The notes: generated by a model not told the origin, from the letters alone. A stretch of DNA of 64,000 bases from Microbacterium yannicii PS01 (GCF_000304335.1 NZ_CAJF01000017.1:1-64000); one strand, 5' to 3'. Positions 17,160 through 25,906 are shown, counted from the first letter of the stretch. A program made the numbers and translations.

Positions 17160-18196
17160 GCTGCGGCCCCGTCGCGGATGAGGCGAGCGGCCTGGTCGGC
17201 GATGCTGACGGCGTAGACGGCATCGGCCCGCAGCTCGTCGTACTCCATCGGTCGCTCGCCCGCCAGCATCGCGGCGAGCGCGTGCCACTCGGCCTCGTAT
17301 CCGTTCATCGGCGCAGGGGGAAAGGCGGTGCGTCGGCCGGCCGCATCCTGCACGCTCACGCGCCCGCTCCCGGCAGGGACGAACGGAGGCGGGAAGTCGA
17401 TCTCGACCCGGTCCTGGTCGGTGACCAGGGTCACGCGCCACAGCGTGTCGGCGCCGTCGGGAAGCATGACCGCAGTGTGGCGCACGGCGATCCCGCTCGC
17501 CCGGAATCCGATGTCGAAGCCGATGGGCGAGACCAGGCGCGCGAAGTCGACGCCTTCGAGCTCGGGAGCCACGTCGCGCACGAGCGGCAGGTCGTGCACC
17601 GCGAGTCCGACGATGAGTTGCCGGACGATGCCGCCGGCCACGTGCGTGTCGGCGGGGTCCACCGGCGGGCGCGAAGCCGGCGGCGGCCCGACCAGAAGGT
17701 CCGAGGCCGCGTCGTGGTACCGCCCGTTCGGTGCGAGGGCGAGTGTGATCGAGACCGAACGCACCGCGGCACCGGTGGCGTCGAGCCGGTGCTTGACCCG
17801 CTCCCACGACGGGTCGAACAGGTGATTCGTGCCGACCACGAGCGCCACCTCGCCATCGATGCACGCGCCCACGGCAGCGTCGATCTCGGCGCGGGAGACA
17901 CCCAGCGGCTTCTCGCAGAACACCGCTCGCTTGCCGGCTGCCACGGCGGCGAGAATCTGGGCGGCGTGCTCTCCGGGCGGACTGCACAGTGCCACGACGT
18001 CGACATCCGGGTCGTCGAGGATCCCCTCCGGCCCGGAGGACCAGCTGGCACCCGTCCGCTCCGCGAGCTGACGAGCACGCCCGCTGCCGGCGTCGGCGAT
18101 GTGCACGACCTCGAAACGGTCGCGGAGGCCGGCGAGCGTCGGCAGATGGAGCGCCGACACTCCCGGCCCTGCCCCCACCACGCCCACGCGGTACAT
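17156..18196 (-). CDS. Gfo/Idh/MocA-family NAD(P)-dependent sugar oxidoreductase
   Basis: Cytoplasmic dehydrogenase of 346 residues acting on cyclic sugars or inositols. The Rossmann nucleotide loop is VVGAGPGVSALHLP at residues 6-19. The family motif CEKPL with its conserved lysine is near residue 95. The C-terminal mixed sheet domain includes FVPAGSGRVSVQDAAG. Relatives such as DgpA oxidise C-glycosides at C3 with a bound NAD, so a role in sugar activation or in handling the keto-sugar is plausible. It is divergent from a ROK regulator and shares a 117-bp promoter region with it. The uncharacterised gene downstream overlaps its stop. Confidence 0.88.
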   Translation of the reverse strand: MYRVGVVGAGPGVSALHLPTLAGLRDRFEVVHIADAGSGRARQLAERTGASWSSGPEGILDDPDVDVVALCSPPGEHAAQILAAVAAGKRAVFCEKPLGVSRAEIDAAVGACIDGEVALVVGTNHLFDPSWERVKHRLDATGAAVRSVSITLALAPNGRYHDAASDLLVGPPPASRPPVDPADTHVAGGIVRQLIVGLAVHDLPLVRDVAPELEGVDFARLVSPIGFDIGFRASGIAVRHTAVMLPDGADTLWRVTLVTDQDRVEIDFPPPFVPAGSGRVSVQDAAGRRTAFPPAPMNGYEAEWHALAAMLAGERPMEYDELRADAVYAVSIADQAARLIRDGAAA

Positions 18197-18313
18197 CCGT
18201 GCCCACCTCTTCCTCGAGGGACTTAGGGCGAAACTATACCAAAGTTGGCGCAGTCGACGGTTTGTTCTGTGCAGGATCGGTTATTCCTGTCGACCCTTGT
18301 GTCACAATCGAGC

Positions 18314-19576
18314 ATGGCAACCGGATCCGTTCTGCGCTTCGGCGCCCAGACCGACGAGGTCACGAGCCTCCTGCGCATCGTCAACATGGTGCGGGCAGGT
18401 GAGGCGGCGACACGCCCTGAGATCGGCCGGCTCACCGGCCTCGGCCGCGGCGTCGTGGCACAGCGTGTCGATCAGGCGATCGAGATGGGCTACCTCGAGG
18501 ACGCCGCTTTCGGCCCTTCGTCCGGCGGGCGAGCGCCGCGCACACTCCGGTTCCGCAGCGAGCGCGGTCGCATCGTGATCTGCGCGCTCGGGGCGCTGCA
18601 TATCCACGTGGGCGTCTCGGACCTCGACGGAGAGATCCTGGCGCAGTCGCACCGTGACTGGTCGATCGCCCGCGGCCCCGCCGACACCCTCACCACCGCG
18701 CTGGAGATGGTGGACGAGCTCCTGTCCGAAGACGACACACCCGTATGGGCCGTCGCGGTCGGACTCCCCGGGCCGGTCGACTTCACGACCGGGCGGCCCG
18801 TGGCGCCGCCGATCATGCCCGGCTGGAACGGCTTCGACGTGCGTCGTCGCTTCGAGCAGCGATTCGATGCGCCCGTCTGGGTCGACAACGACGTCAACAT
18901 CCTCGCGCTCGGCGAACGCGCCCGCCGCCGCAGCGCGGCGCCCGACCTCATCTACTGCAAGATCGGCACCGGGATCGGCGCCGGCCTGCTTTCTCACGGC
19001 CGGATCCACCGCGGAGCGAATGGTGCGGCCGGCGACATCGGCCACGTCCGGGTCGCGGACTCGGAGCACCTCTGCCGCTGCGGCAAGGTCGGGTGCCTCG
19101 AAGCCGTCGCCGGCGGTTGGGCCCTCGTGCGCGATGCCGAGGCGGCGATCGCCGGCGGCGCGACCGGGCCTCTCGCCGCGCAGGCCGGGCGTGGACAGGC
19201 CATCGACCCCGAGGCGATCTCGGTCGCAGCCGCGGACGGCGATGCGCTCTCGATCTCGCTGATCCAGGGCTCAGCCCGCGTCGTGGGCGAATCGATCGCC
19301 GCTCTCGTCAACATGTTCAACCCGAGCGTCATCGTCATCGGCGGTGCCGTCGCCTCGGCCGGCGAGGTGTTCCTCGCCGAGGTGCGCCAGCGCGTCTATG
19401 AGCTCTCGTTGCCGCTCGCGACGCGAGACCTGAGCATCGTGAACTCCGTCAACGATCCATCCGCGCCGCTCCACGGCGGCGTGGAGCTCGTGCAGGAGCA
19501 GCTGTTCGAGGCCACCTTCCCTCGCTGGTTCGCGGACGGACGGCCCACCCTCGCGCAGCTCACCGCCGTCGGCTGA
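18314..19576 (+). CDS. ROK-family transcriptional regulator (XylR/NagC type)
   Basis: Sugar-responsive repressor of 420 residues. The start is ATG 18314 (MATGSVLRFG); a frame reaching 18245 would run into the divergent promoter. Residues 10-80 form a winged helix-turn-helix (RAGEAATRPEIGRLTGLGRG). The ROK domain follows, with DNDVNILALGE, GTGIGAGLL and the zinc motif CRCGKVGCLEAV near residue 237. The leading DNA-binding domain argues against a kinase role. It lies between the Gfo/Idh operon on the minus strand and a CGD-type gene pair on the plus strand, both likely targets. The inducer is probably a sugar or keto-sugar. Confidence 0.88.
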   Translation: MATGSVLRFGAQTDEVTSLLRIVNMVRAGEAATRPEIGRLTGLGRGVVAQRVDQAIEMGYLEDAAFGPSSGGRAPRTLRFRSERGRIVICALGALHIHVGVSDLDGEILAQSHRDWSIARGPADTLTTALEMVDELLSEDDTPVWAVAVGLPGPVDFTTGRPVAPPIMPGWNGFDVRRRFEQRFDAPVWVDNDVNILALGERARRRSAAPDLIYCKIGTGIGAGLLSHGRIHRGANGAAGDIGHVRVADSEHLCRCGKVGCLEAVAGGWALVRDAEAAIAGGATGPLAAQAGRGQAIDPEAISVAAADGDALSISLIQGSARVVGESIAALVNMFNPSVIVIGGAVASAGEVFLAEVRQRVYELSLPLATRDLSIVNSVNDPSAPLHGGVELVQEQLFEATFPRWFADGRPTLAQLTAVG

Positions 19577-19602
19577 GGCGGCGGACGGTCCGCGGAGACT
19601 TC

Positions 19603-19657
19603 TTACGAATTCAGACTTATCCGTGTATCTTTTGTGTAGAAGACGCGGAGGTCTGAA
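19603..19657 (+). promoter_or_regulatory. Promoter and flanking inverted repeat before the plus-strand CGD-type genes
   Basis: TTACGA (19603-19608) and TATCTT (19626-19631) are 17 bases apart. The arms TTCAGAC (19610-19616) and GTCTGAA (19651-19657) flank the start region as an inverted repeat, with TATCCG/CGGAGG partly extending it. The site is in the only AT-rich part of the 141-bp gap after the ROK gene. The promoter call is moderate and the operator call is inferred. Confidence 0.45.
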
Positions 19658-19717
19658 TGGGTGCGACGACGGACGACACGACCGACAGCTCCACGCGCCT
19701 TGCGCGGAGCCGTTGAC

Positions 19718-20128
19718 GTGCTCGAGATTCTCCGCGATGACGCGCTCCGCACCAGCGATGACGGGTTCACCCTGCGCATCTGCCTCCCGTGGATCCGCTC
19801 CCTCCCGCTTGCCAGCGTCGCCGGCCTGGCGATCGATGTCGACGGCGAGCCCGTCGAAGAGCCGGACGTCGTCCTCGGTCCGCGTGCGATCCCTGCCGGC
19901 AGGCTCTCGCTGGAGCCCGGCTGGTGGTTCGTTCAGGACCGGCTGGTCGTTGCTGGTCGGCGGCGCCTAAGTCCCGGCGCCCACGGCGTCCGCGTCTCGT
20001 TCGACCTGATCGTGCCCTACCTCGCCGCCGGTCCCGACGGACCCCTTCGGCTTCCGTTCCGGAGCGAACGGACCCTCGAGCTCGACGCGGTCGGTCCTGT
20101 CCCGAGCGTCGCGCTCGACGTCGCCTGA
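19718..20128 (+). CDS. DUF6379-like small protein, C-glycoside deglycosidase beta-subunit type
   Basis: A 136-residue all-beta protein. The GTG at 19718 is chosen because VLEILRDDALRTSDDGFTLR aligns with the N-termini of the other beta-type proteins here. An earlier in-frame start at 19661 would add an Arg-rich leader. The hallmark LPWIRSLPL matches LPWYRSL in its paralogues, and the central LSPGAHGVRVSFDLIVPYL matches their conserved strand. In characterised CGDs such as DgpB this subunit stabilises the TIM-barrel alpha subunit and shapes the active site. Its partner follows after 14 bp but is frameshifted, so this pair may be inactive. Confidence 0.72.
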   Translation: MLEILRDDALRTSDDGFTLRICLPWIRSLPLASVAGLAIDVDGEPVEEPDVVLGPRAIPAGRLSLEPGWWFVQDRLVVAGRRRLSPGAHGVRVSFDLIVPYLAAGPDGPLRLPFRSERTLELDAVGPVPSVALDVA

Positions 20129-20142
20129 TCCCGGAGTCCCCC

Positions 20143-21154
20143 GTGACACACGCACTCCCGCCCGGCTGGACCCTCTCGGCCAGCGCGTTCAACTGGACCC
20201 CCGAGGTCATCCGAGCCGAACGCACCGCCACCGACATCGCGGTCGGCATCGTCGCCGACGGCATCGCGCCCGTCATCGAAGTCGAACTCGGCCAGCTCTG
20301 GCGGTCCTTCCCCGTCCCGGCGGATGCCGAGGCCGAGGCTCTCCGTGACGCTCTTGCGGCGTGCGGCGGCCAGGTCGGCACCGTCGGAGCCAGCATCGAC
20401 GACTGGGCGCCCGGGGCCCGGCGGCGCACCGACGACGAGCGCCTCGCCTTCCTCCTTCCCCAGCTGCGCGCTGCCCAGCGCCTGGGGGCCGGCGGCCTCC
20501 GGCTGCCGATCGGGCAAGCGGGCCCGGAGCTTCTGCAGCGCCTTCTTCCGCACCTGCACGACCTCGATCTCGTGCTGTTCGAAGAGGCACAGGGCCCGCA
20601 ATCCCCGGCGGAGCCCGCACACGCCGCCGCGTACGACGTGCTCGCCGCCGTGGACGACCCCCGCCTCCGCCTCCTCATCGACATCAGCATGCTGATGCCC
20701 GACCCCCCCGGTGTCGTATCTGGAGCGACTGGCGGAAAGCGGCGTGCCCGATGGGCTCGTCGCGCAGCTGACCGAGTCGTGGCGCGATCCGCACACGCGA
20801 GACGCCGTCGTCACGCTGCTGCGATCGGGGGCGGTGCCCCCTCAGGTTCAGACGCTGTACATGAACCTGCTCGTCCGGTTCGGGCACTCGAACGCCGCGG
20901 ATCTGCGCGACGTCCTGCCGCTGGTCGGCGCGTTCCACCTGAAGTTCTGGGATCTCGACGACAGCGCGGCCCGGGTCTCGCAGCCGATCCGCGAACTCGG
21001 CGCCGAACTCGCGCTCCAGGGCTTCACCGGAACGTTCACGAGCGAGTGGGGCGGCCACGAGTGGCTCGACGATGACCCGACGACGATGACCCGGGCGCAT
21101 CTCGAACTGGCACGCACGGCGCTCGCCGAGGGCGCGGCATCCGCTTCCGCCTGA
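20143..21154 (+). pseudogene. Frameshifted TIM-barrel protein, C-glycoside deglycosidase alpha-subunit type
   Basis: The GTG at 20143 opens a frame reading VTHALPPGWTLSASAFNW up to ...LLIDISMLMPDPP. Coding similarity then jumps to another frame (VSYLERLAESGVPDGL...) until 21154. The break lies in a run of seven C at 20703-20709; one C fewer would restore a single protein of about 336 residues. Likely metal ligands are present on both sides: E in LFEEAQG and D in LLIDISM before the break, H in GAFHLKF and E in FTSEWGG after it. It could be a true pseudogene, a slippage-controlled gene or a sequencing error. It is the most divergent of the alpha-type proteins here. Confidence 0.7.
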
Positions 21155-21216
21155 CGACACCCGCCCAGCGCGGTCCCGGTGCACCGCCCGGGTGCATCGG
21201 GACCGCGTACGCCGCG

Positions 21217-22086
21217 TCAGCCCTCGTGGTTGTAGTACGGCCAGGGGAGGAAGCGTCGTTCGCCCCGGCGATCAGGACCGTTCAGGGTGATCTCGCCCGT
21301 CGCCGCCCACTCGACGCCGCGGGGGAACATCCGGATGAACTCGATGCGCCGGAAGGTGTCGATGTCGTGGCCGATGGTGATCGTGAACGACCGGCCTTCG
21401 CCGTACTCGTTGATCCACGCGATGGGCTGGTCGGTGTTCATGCCGGGCAGCGCCGCGATACCGTCCTCCGGGATCGTGACCGGATAGTGCGACATCGGCC
21501 ACATCGGCGCCTTCTCATACGACTCGAGGTCGTCGAAGGTCGTCAGCAGCACCTGGGCATCGGGGTACAGCTCCACGCCCGTGAGGATGTCATCGCCGGT
21601 CACGGTCCAGGTGGGGCTGATCCCCTCGGTGATCTCGTGCCGCGGCTCGGCGGTGCGCAGCACCGCCTCTCCCCAGGGGCGCGGACGCAGGCCCGTCGCC
21701 ACGCTGAGCTTGGCGCCGCGCATGACGTTGTACTCCTCGGGGTAGCCCCAGTCGTCCTCCTGGGCGGCCGAGCCGTGGAACCACACGATCCCCTTGCCGT
21801 CGTCGTGGACGAACCGCAGCAGCGCGGCATCGGTCTGCGCGCCGAACCCGACGGCCTTCTCGTGATAGCCGTCCCGGCCTTCGAACACGACGATGACGAC
21901 GTCGTACTTGTCGATGACCTCGGCGCCGAGTCCGCGCGGGTCTTCGACGACGCGGACGCGGAACCGCCCGGTGTCTTCGAGCAGCGTCGTGAGCCACTGA
22001 TTGTGCTGCCGGAAACTGCGGTACTCGTTGTCGTGCTCACGGGTCATGTGACCGGAGAGGATGAGGACGTTCAGCACCTCGGTCAT
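21217..22086 (-). CDS. ThuA-like domain protein (trehalose utilisation family)
   Basis: A 289-residue protein of the ThuA family, a class I glutamine amidotransferase-like fold. The start MTEVLNVLILSGHMTREHDN at 22086 overlaps the stop of the Gfo/Idh gene (ATGA). Typical features are DVVIVVFEGRDGYH, KGIVWFHGSAAQEDDWG, HEITEGISPTWTVTGDDI and the closing PIAWINEYGEGRSFTITIGH. ThuA proteins work with Gfo/Idh dehydrogenases (ThuB) in pathways that pass through 3-keto sugars. It is the last gene of the long minus-strand operon. A 62-bp gap with no clear hairpin separates it from the convergent frameshifted gene. The exact reaction is unknown. Confidence 0.85.
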   Translation of the reverse strand: MTEVLNVLILSGHMTREHDNEYRSFRQHNQWLTTLLEDTGRFRVRVVEDPRGLGAEVIDKYDVVIVVFEGRDGYHEKAVGFGAQTDAALLRFVHDDGKGIVWFHGSAAQEDDWGYPEEYNVMRGAKLSVATGLRPRPWGEAVLRTAEPRHEITEGISPTWTVTGDDILTGVELYPDAQVLLTTFDDLESYEKAPMWPMSHYPVTIPEDGIAALPGMNTDQPIAWINEYGEGRSFTITIGHDIDTFRRIEFIRMFPRGVEWAATGEITLNGPDRRGERRFLPWPYYNHEG

Positions 22087-23291
22087 CGTCGAGCTCCTCC
22101 GACCGCGACGGCCGCACCGACGCGGGTCCAGGTCGACCCGTTCCGGCTGCTCCCCTCGACCGCGTCGAGCACCTGCTGCACCGACAGGCCCTCGTCGAAG
22201 CTGGGGTGCGGGTCGGTCCCGTCGGCGATCGCCGTGACCAGGTCGACGACCTGGTGCGAGAAGCCGTGCTCGTACCCGAGCATGTGACCGGCCGGCCACC
22301 AGGCAGCCACATAGGGGTGGGATGCCTCGGTCACGAGGATCTTCGTGAACCCCTGGCGGATGTCGGGGGCCGTGCGATCGTAGAAGCCCAGCGAGTTGAG
22401 GTCCTCGAGATCGAACACCAGCGATCCGCGGTCTCCCGACACCTCGATCGAGAGGGCGTTCTTCCGCCCCGTCGCGAAGCGCGTCGCCTCGAACGACGCC
22501 AGCGCGCCATTGGCGAGCCGCCCCGAGAAGAGCGCGACGTCGTCGACGGTGACCTCTCCCATGGCCGCCCCGACCGCCCCCTCCCGCTTCGACAGGCTCG
22601 GGGAACGCGTCCCCTCCGGCAGCGGTCGCTGCTTCACGATCGTGTCGAGCGTCCCGGTGACCTCGTCGATGCCGAGCCCGGTGACGAACTGCGTCATGTC
22701 GATGATGTGCGCCCCGATGTCGCCGAGCGCGCCCGACCCGGCGTGCTCCTTCTGCAGTCGCCAGGCGAGCGGCATCTCGGGGTCCACGAGCCAGTCCTGC
22801 CGGTACGCCGCCCGCACCTGCTGCACCCGGCCGACCGCGCCCTCCGCGACGAGGTCTCGCATGAGGGTCACGGCGGGAACCCGCCGATAGGTGAACCCCA
22901 CCATCGATCGCACGCCGCCCTCCGCCGCGCGGCGAGCGGCCTGTGCCATCGCCTCGGCCTCCGCGACGGAGTTGGCGAGCGGCTTCTCGCACAGCACGTG
23001 CTTCCCCGCTTCGAGCGCGGCGATGGCGATCTCGGCGTGCGAGTCCCCCGGCGTGACGATGTCGACGATGTCGATGTCGTCCCGCGCGATGACCTGGCGC
23101 CAGTCCGTCGCCGCCTCGACCCAGCCCCACCGGGCTGCGGCATCCGCCACCGTCTCGGCGTTGCGGCCGACGACGACCGTCATCTCGACGTCGCGCGGCA
23201 GTTCGAACATGCGCGGAGCCTGCCGCCACCCGACCGAGTGGGCGGCGCCCATGAAGCCGTGGCCGATCATCGCCACGCGCAGCGGGGTCAT
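22083..23291 (-). CDS. Gfo/Idh/MocA-family NAD(P)-dependent oxidoreductase
   Basis: Dehydrogenase of 402 residues for cyclic sugars. The nucleotide loop is MIGHGFMGAAHS at residues 8-19. The EKPL lysine motif is VLCEKPLANSV near residue 97, and the substrate-domain motif GDIGAHIIDMTQFVTGLG is near 195. It overlaps the beta-subunit gene upstream and the ThuA gene downstream by 4 bp each. Position and family resemble DgpA, the NAD-dependent 3-oxidase of C-glycoside cleavage, or ThuB. An internal segment RSPSLSKREGAVGAA near residue 228 comes from a dispersed-repeat copy and may be a flexible loop. Confidence 0.9.
   Translation of the reverse strand: MTPLRVAMIGHGFMGAAHSVGWRQAPRMFELPRDVEMTVVVGRNAETVADAAARWGWVEAATDWRQVIARDDIDIVDIVTPGDSHAEIAIAALEAGKHVLCEKPLANSVAEAEAMAQAARRAAEGGVRSMVGFTYRRVPAVTLMRDLVAEGAVGRVQQVRAAYRQDWLVDPEMPLAWRLQKEHAGSGALGDIGAHIIDMTQFVTGLGIDEVTGTLDTIVKQRPLPEGTRSPSLSKREGAVGAAMGEVTVDDVALFSGRLANGALASFEATRFATGRKNALSIEVSGDRGSLVFDLEDLNSLGFYDRTAPDIRQGFTKILVTEASHPYVAAWWPAGHMLGYEHGFSHQVVDLVTAIADGTDPHPSFDEGLSVQQVLDAVEGSSRNGSTWTRVGAAVAVGGARR
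22587..22606. repeat. Dispersed TTCGACAGGCTCA repeat, copy 3
   Basis: CTTCGACAGGCTCGGGGAAC lies inside the Gfo/Idh gene at 22083-23291. It encodes part of the SPSLSKRE loop and leaves the frame intact. Confidence 0.65.
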
Positions 23292-23704
23292 GCGAGAACG
23301 ACCTCGCGCTGCACCGGAACCCGGTTGGTCACGTACCGGCCGGGCCCGCCGTCGACGCCCGGCATGATCTGCATGTACAGCAGCCGCATGGTCAGGACGA
23401 CCTCGATCGTGAGCTTCTCGCCGCCCGCGGGGCTGTGATCAAGAGGGATGACGACCTCCGGCTTGTCGGCGACGAACCAGAGGGTGTCCCACTGCTCGGG
23501 CAGCTCCTCGATGCGGTAGCTCGTGCCGTTCAGTTCGAACCGCAGATCATCCTTGGGAACCGGAACGCCGTTGACGGATGCCGCGACGTCATCGACGGCC
23601 GACAGCCAGAGGCTCCGGTACCAGGGCAGCTGCACCGAGACGGCGATCGCGTCGTCGCGTCGGCGGACGTCCGTGTCGGAGAAGAGCGAGTTGTGCGTGG
23701 CCAT
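23288..23704 (-). CDS. C-glycoside deglycosidase beta-subunit-like protein (DUF6379)
   Basis: A 138-residue all-beta protein with no signal peptide. QLPWYRSLWLSAV near residue 25, FELNGTSYRIEELPEQWDTLW near 55 and the C-terminal MRLLYMQIMPGVDGGPG match the beta half of the fusion encoded at 32164-33639 closely. In CGD complexes the small subunit binds the TIM-barrel alpha subunit and completes the sugar pocket. Its alpha partner (23716-24762) is read immediately before it with an 11-bp gap, and its stop overlaps the Gfo/Idh start. The order alpha then beta is reversed relative to the other pairs. Confidence 0.82.
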   Translation of the reverse strand: MATHNSLFSDTDVRRRDDAIAVSVQLPWYRSLWLSAVDDVAASVNGVPVPKDDLRFELNGTSYRIEELPEQWDTLWFVADKPEVVIPLDHSPAGGEKLTIEVVLTMRLLYMQIMPGVDGGPGRYVTNRVPVQREVVLA

Positions 23705-23715
23705 GGCGGGTTCCC

Positions 23716-24762
23716 TTACCTGACTGTTCCGGCTGCGGCGCCGGCTGCGACGGATTCTTCGATGGCGCGGCGCATCAGCGCGTGCTGCTTCTTCACGAGG
23801 TCGATCGGGTCGGACTCGCCCAGATCGGAGAAGGCGTGTCCCTCCCATTCGCTCGAGAGGTAGCCCTGGTAGCCGCCCTCGACGAACTGGCGGACGATCC
23901 GCGGGATGTCCATCGCGGGCTCTTCCCCGTCGGCACCGATGTCGTAGAACTTCGCGTGGACGTGGAAGATCTGCGGCATGATGTCCAGCCACTCCTCGGG
24001 CGGGACCAGTCCGTGCATGTTGAACGCGAGGCGCGTGAACGGCCCGAACCGCAACGGGTCGACCCCCTCGCTCGTCAGGTAGTCCTCGAACTTCTGGTTG
24101 CGCACGTGCATCGGCGTCGGCTCGTGCCAGATCTCGTCCATCACCGGGAAGTGCTTCTCGTCCATCCCCATCTGGCGGAGCGTGCGCAGCAGCGTCGGCG
24201 AGAGGCTGTGCATCGTCGACGAGAAGTCGGCGGTGAAGCCGAGCCGGTCGGACTGCAGCTCGTCGTACATCTCGCGCATCTGCAGCACCTGCGGGTCGTT
24301 CGGTCCCGACGGGGCGTGGATCTCGTAGCCGAGCTTCTGGTCGTACTTCTCCGCCAGCGCAAGCAGGCTGCGCAGCAGCTCTTTTCCGTGGGAGCGGATG
24401 ACGACCTTCTTGAACCCCAGCGTGTGCGCCGTCTTGAGCTGTCGCGCGAGGAAGTCGTGCTCCTCGTCGGGCGTCATGTCGCGGTCTTTCCGACGCCCCA
24501 TGTCGAGGTTGGTCCCGACGGCGCTCGGCTCGAGGCCGTAGCGGTCCAGGCTGTCTCGCCACAGGCGGACGAACTCGTCGTCCACGTCGGGGTAGGTGCG
24601 CAGCATCTGGGCGATGTTGAATTCGATCCCGGGTCCGAGACCCTCGTCCGCCGCCGCCTTGATCAGCGTCTCGGGCGTGTACAGCCCGGCAGCGAACTCG
24701 GAGGTCAGCGAGTAGAGAGTGATGCCCAGTTTGATACCGGTTCCGGCGATGCCGTCAGTCAT
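23716..24762 (-). CDS. C-glycoside deglycosidase alpha-subunit-like protein (sugar phosphate isomerase/epimerase fold)
   Basis: TIM-barrel protein of 348 residues, start MTDGIAGTGIKLGITLYSLT at 24762. Candidate divalent-metal ligands are E147 (LGYEIHAPSG), D179 (FTADFSST), H267 or H269 (FHVHAKFYDI) and E305 (LSSEWEGH). This is the arrangement of xylose-isomerase-like enzymes and of CGD alpha subunits such as DgpC and CarB/C-type proteins, which deprotonate the 3-keto sugar and release the aglycone. It shares long identical stretches with the alpha half of the 32164-33639 fusion (NLDMGRR, RDMTPDEE, HVHAKFYDI). It is paired with the beta subunit downstream. An ordinary sugar isomerase is the alternative. 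Confidence 0.82.
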   Translation of the reverse strand: MTDGIAGTGIKLGITLYSLTSEFAAGLYTPETLIKAAADEGLGPGIEFNIAQMLRTYPDVDDEFVRLWRDSLDRYGLEPSAVGTNLDMGRRKDRDMTPDEEHDFLARQLKTAHTLGFKKVVIRSHGKELLRSLLALAEKYDQKLGYEIHAPSGPNDPQVLQMREMYDELQSDRLGFTADFSSTMHSLSPTLLRTLRQMGMDEKHFPVMDEIWHEPTPMHVRNQKFEDYLTSEGVDPLRFGPFTRLAFNMHGLVPPEEWLDIMPQIFHVHAKFYDIGADGEEPAMDIPRIVRQFVEGGYQGYLSSEWEGHAFSDLGESDPIDLVKKQHALMRRAIEESVAAGAAAGTVR

Positions 24763-24787
24763 GTTCCTGGTCCTTGAGGTTCGAGGA

Positions 24788-25906
24788 TCAGCCGCGGACG
24801 GGCTGAGCGAGATGGGTGGAGAGGAGGTCCCGAGCCTCGGCGGCGTCGGTGACCATGCGGCTTCCGGCATCCGCCGCCGCCGACCGCTGCACGGCCTGCT
24901 CGCCGGCGATGATCTCGAAGGGGCTCTGCCAGTGGTTCCAGTGCCAGCCTTCGTACTCGCTCGAGATCGCACCCGAGTAGCCGTTCTCGACGAGCAGGCG
25001 GACGAGGTCGCGAACCGGGACCGAGGGCTCCTCGCCGTTCTCGTCGATGCCGAAGAACTTTCCGTGAACGTGGCGGATCCACGGCATGATCTCGAGCCAG
25101 TCGTCGACCCGGGCGGGGCCGAAGAGCCCCGTGCCGTTGATGCCGAAGTCGATGCCGAGATCGGGACGCCCGTTCTGCGCCGCAAGGCCGATGAATCGTC
25201 CGAACCGCTGTCCGTGCTCGGCCTGGTCGGCCGGCGGGCCCTGCTCGTAGAACTCGTCCCACAGGCCGGTGACCTGTGCGAGCAGCTCTTCGGACGCGCC
25301 GCGTCGCCGGTACGCCTCGATGAGCGAGGGGGCGAAGCCCGAGACAGTCGCGCCCCAGTCCATCGTGAAGCCCAGGTAGGGCGAGGCGACCTTCTCGTAG
25401 CGGTCGCGGAGCGCGAGGATGCGCGGGTGGGAGGCGTACTGATCGGCGTGCACCTCGAGGGCGAGCGTGACGCCGTGCTCCTCGGCGATGGGAGCGAGCT
25501 GCTCCATCGAGTCGGGGGTGAGCGAGATCTGAACGCGAGCGATCGGGAAGCCGAGCGTCGCCGCGGCGACGATCTGCCGTCGCATGTACTCGATGAGCTC
25601 GTCCTGGTTCAGCAGACGGTCCCGATGGATGCCGATGTCGGCGTTCACGGCGAGCGACGTCGTGACGAGCCCGACCTCGTCCACGAGGTCGCGGAACCAG
25701 CCGGCGAACGTGTCGTCGATGTCGGGGAACCCGCGGAAGCTCGAGAATCCGATGATCTCGAGGCCCGGACCGTACCCGTCGGCGGCCACCTTGCGGATGA
25801 GGCCTTCGAGGTCGTACTCGCGGCCGTGGAAAGCACGCGTGAAGCTGTACAGGGTCACGCCCTGGATGGGCGTTCCCGGCCCCTCCGCCTGTCCAAGCGC
25901 GCTCAT
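24788..25906 (-). CDS. Second C-glycoside deglycosidase alpha-subunit-like protein
   Basis: TIM-barrel protein of 372 residues whose start overlaps its beta partner by four bases (ATGA). The metal-site pattern is kept: E151 (LALEVHADQ), D183 (FTMDWGA), H279/H281 (IRHVHGKFFGI) and E317 (ISSEYEGWHW). N-terminal QGVTLYSFTRAF and GLEIIGFSSFRGFPDIDD align with the other alpha proteins, but overall similarity to 23716-24762 is modest, suggesting a different aglycone or linkage. The C-terminal tail after residue 330 is long and Ala-rich. A 25-bp gap leads to the next alpha gene, so two complexes appear to be made from one transcript. Confidence 0.8.
   Translation of the reverse strand: MSALGQAEGPGTPIQGVTLYSFTRAFHGREYDLEGLIRKVAADGYGPGLEIIGFSSFRGFPDIDDTFAGWFRDLVDEVGLVTTSLAVNADIGIHRDRLLNQDELIEYMRRQIVAAATLGFPIARVQISLTPDSMEQLAPIAEEHGVTLALEVHADQYASHPRILALRDRYEKVASPYLGFTMDWGATVSGFAPSLIEAYRRRGASEELLAQVTGLWDEFYEQGPPADQAEHGQRFGRFIGLAAQNGRPDLGIDFGINGTGLFGPARVDDWLEIMPWIRHVHGKFFGIDENGEEPSVPVRDLVRLLVENGYSGAISSEYEGWHWNHWQSPFEIIAGEQAVQRSAAADAGSRMVTDAAEARDLLSTHLAQPVRG

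Noticed and set aside
18314..19576. Glucokinase of the ROK family
   Set aside because: An N-terminal winged helix precedes the ROK domain, so a regulator is the better call.
22087..23229. Long N-terminal extension of the ThuA frame
   Set aside because: The upstream part is Arg/Gly-rich antisense-type composition lying over the Gfo/Idh gene; the ThuA protein starts at the ATGA overlap at 22086.
24788..25906. Xylose isomerase or hydroxypyruvate isomerase
   Set aside because: It lacks the Hyi loop seen in 27924-28718 and is coupled to a DUF6379-like partner, which points to a CGD alpha subunit.
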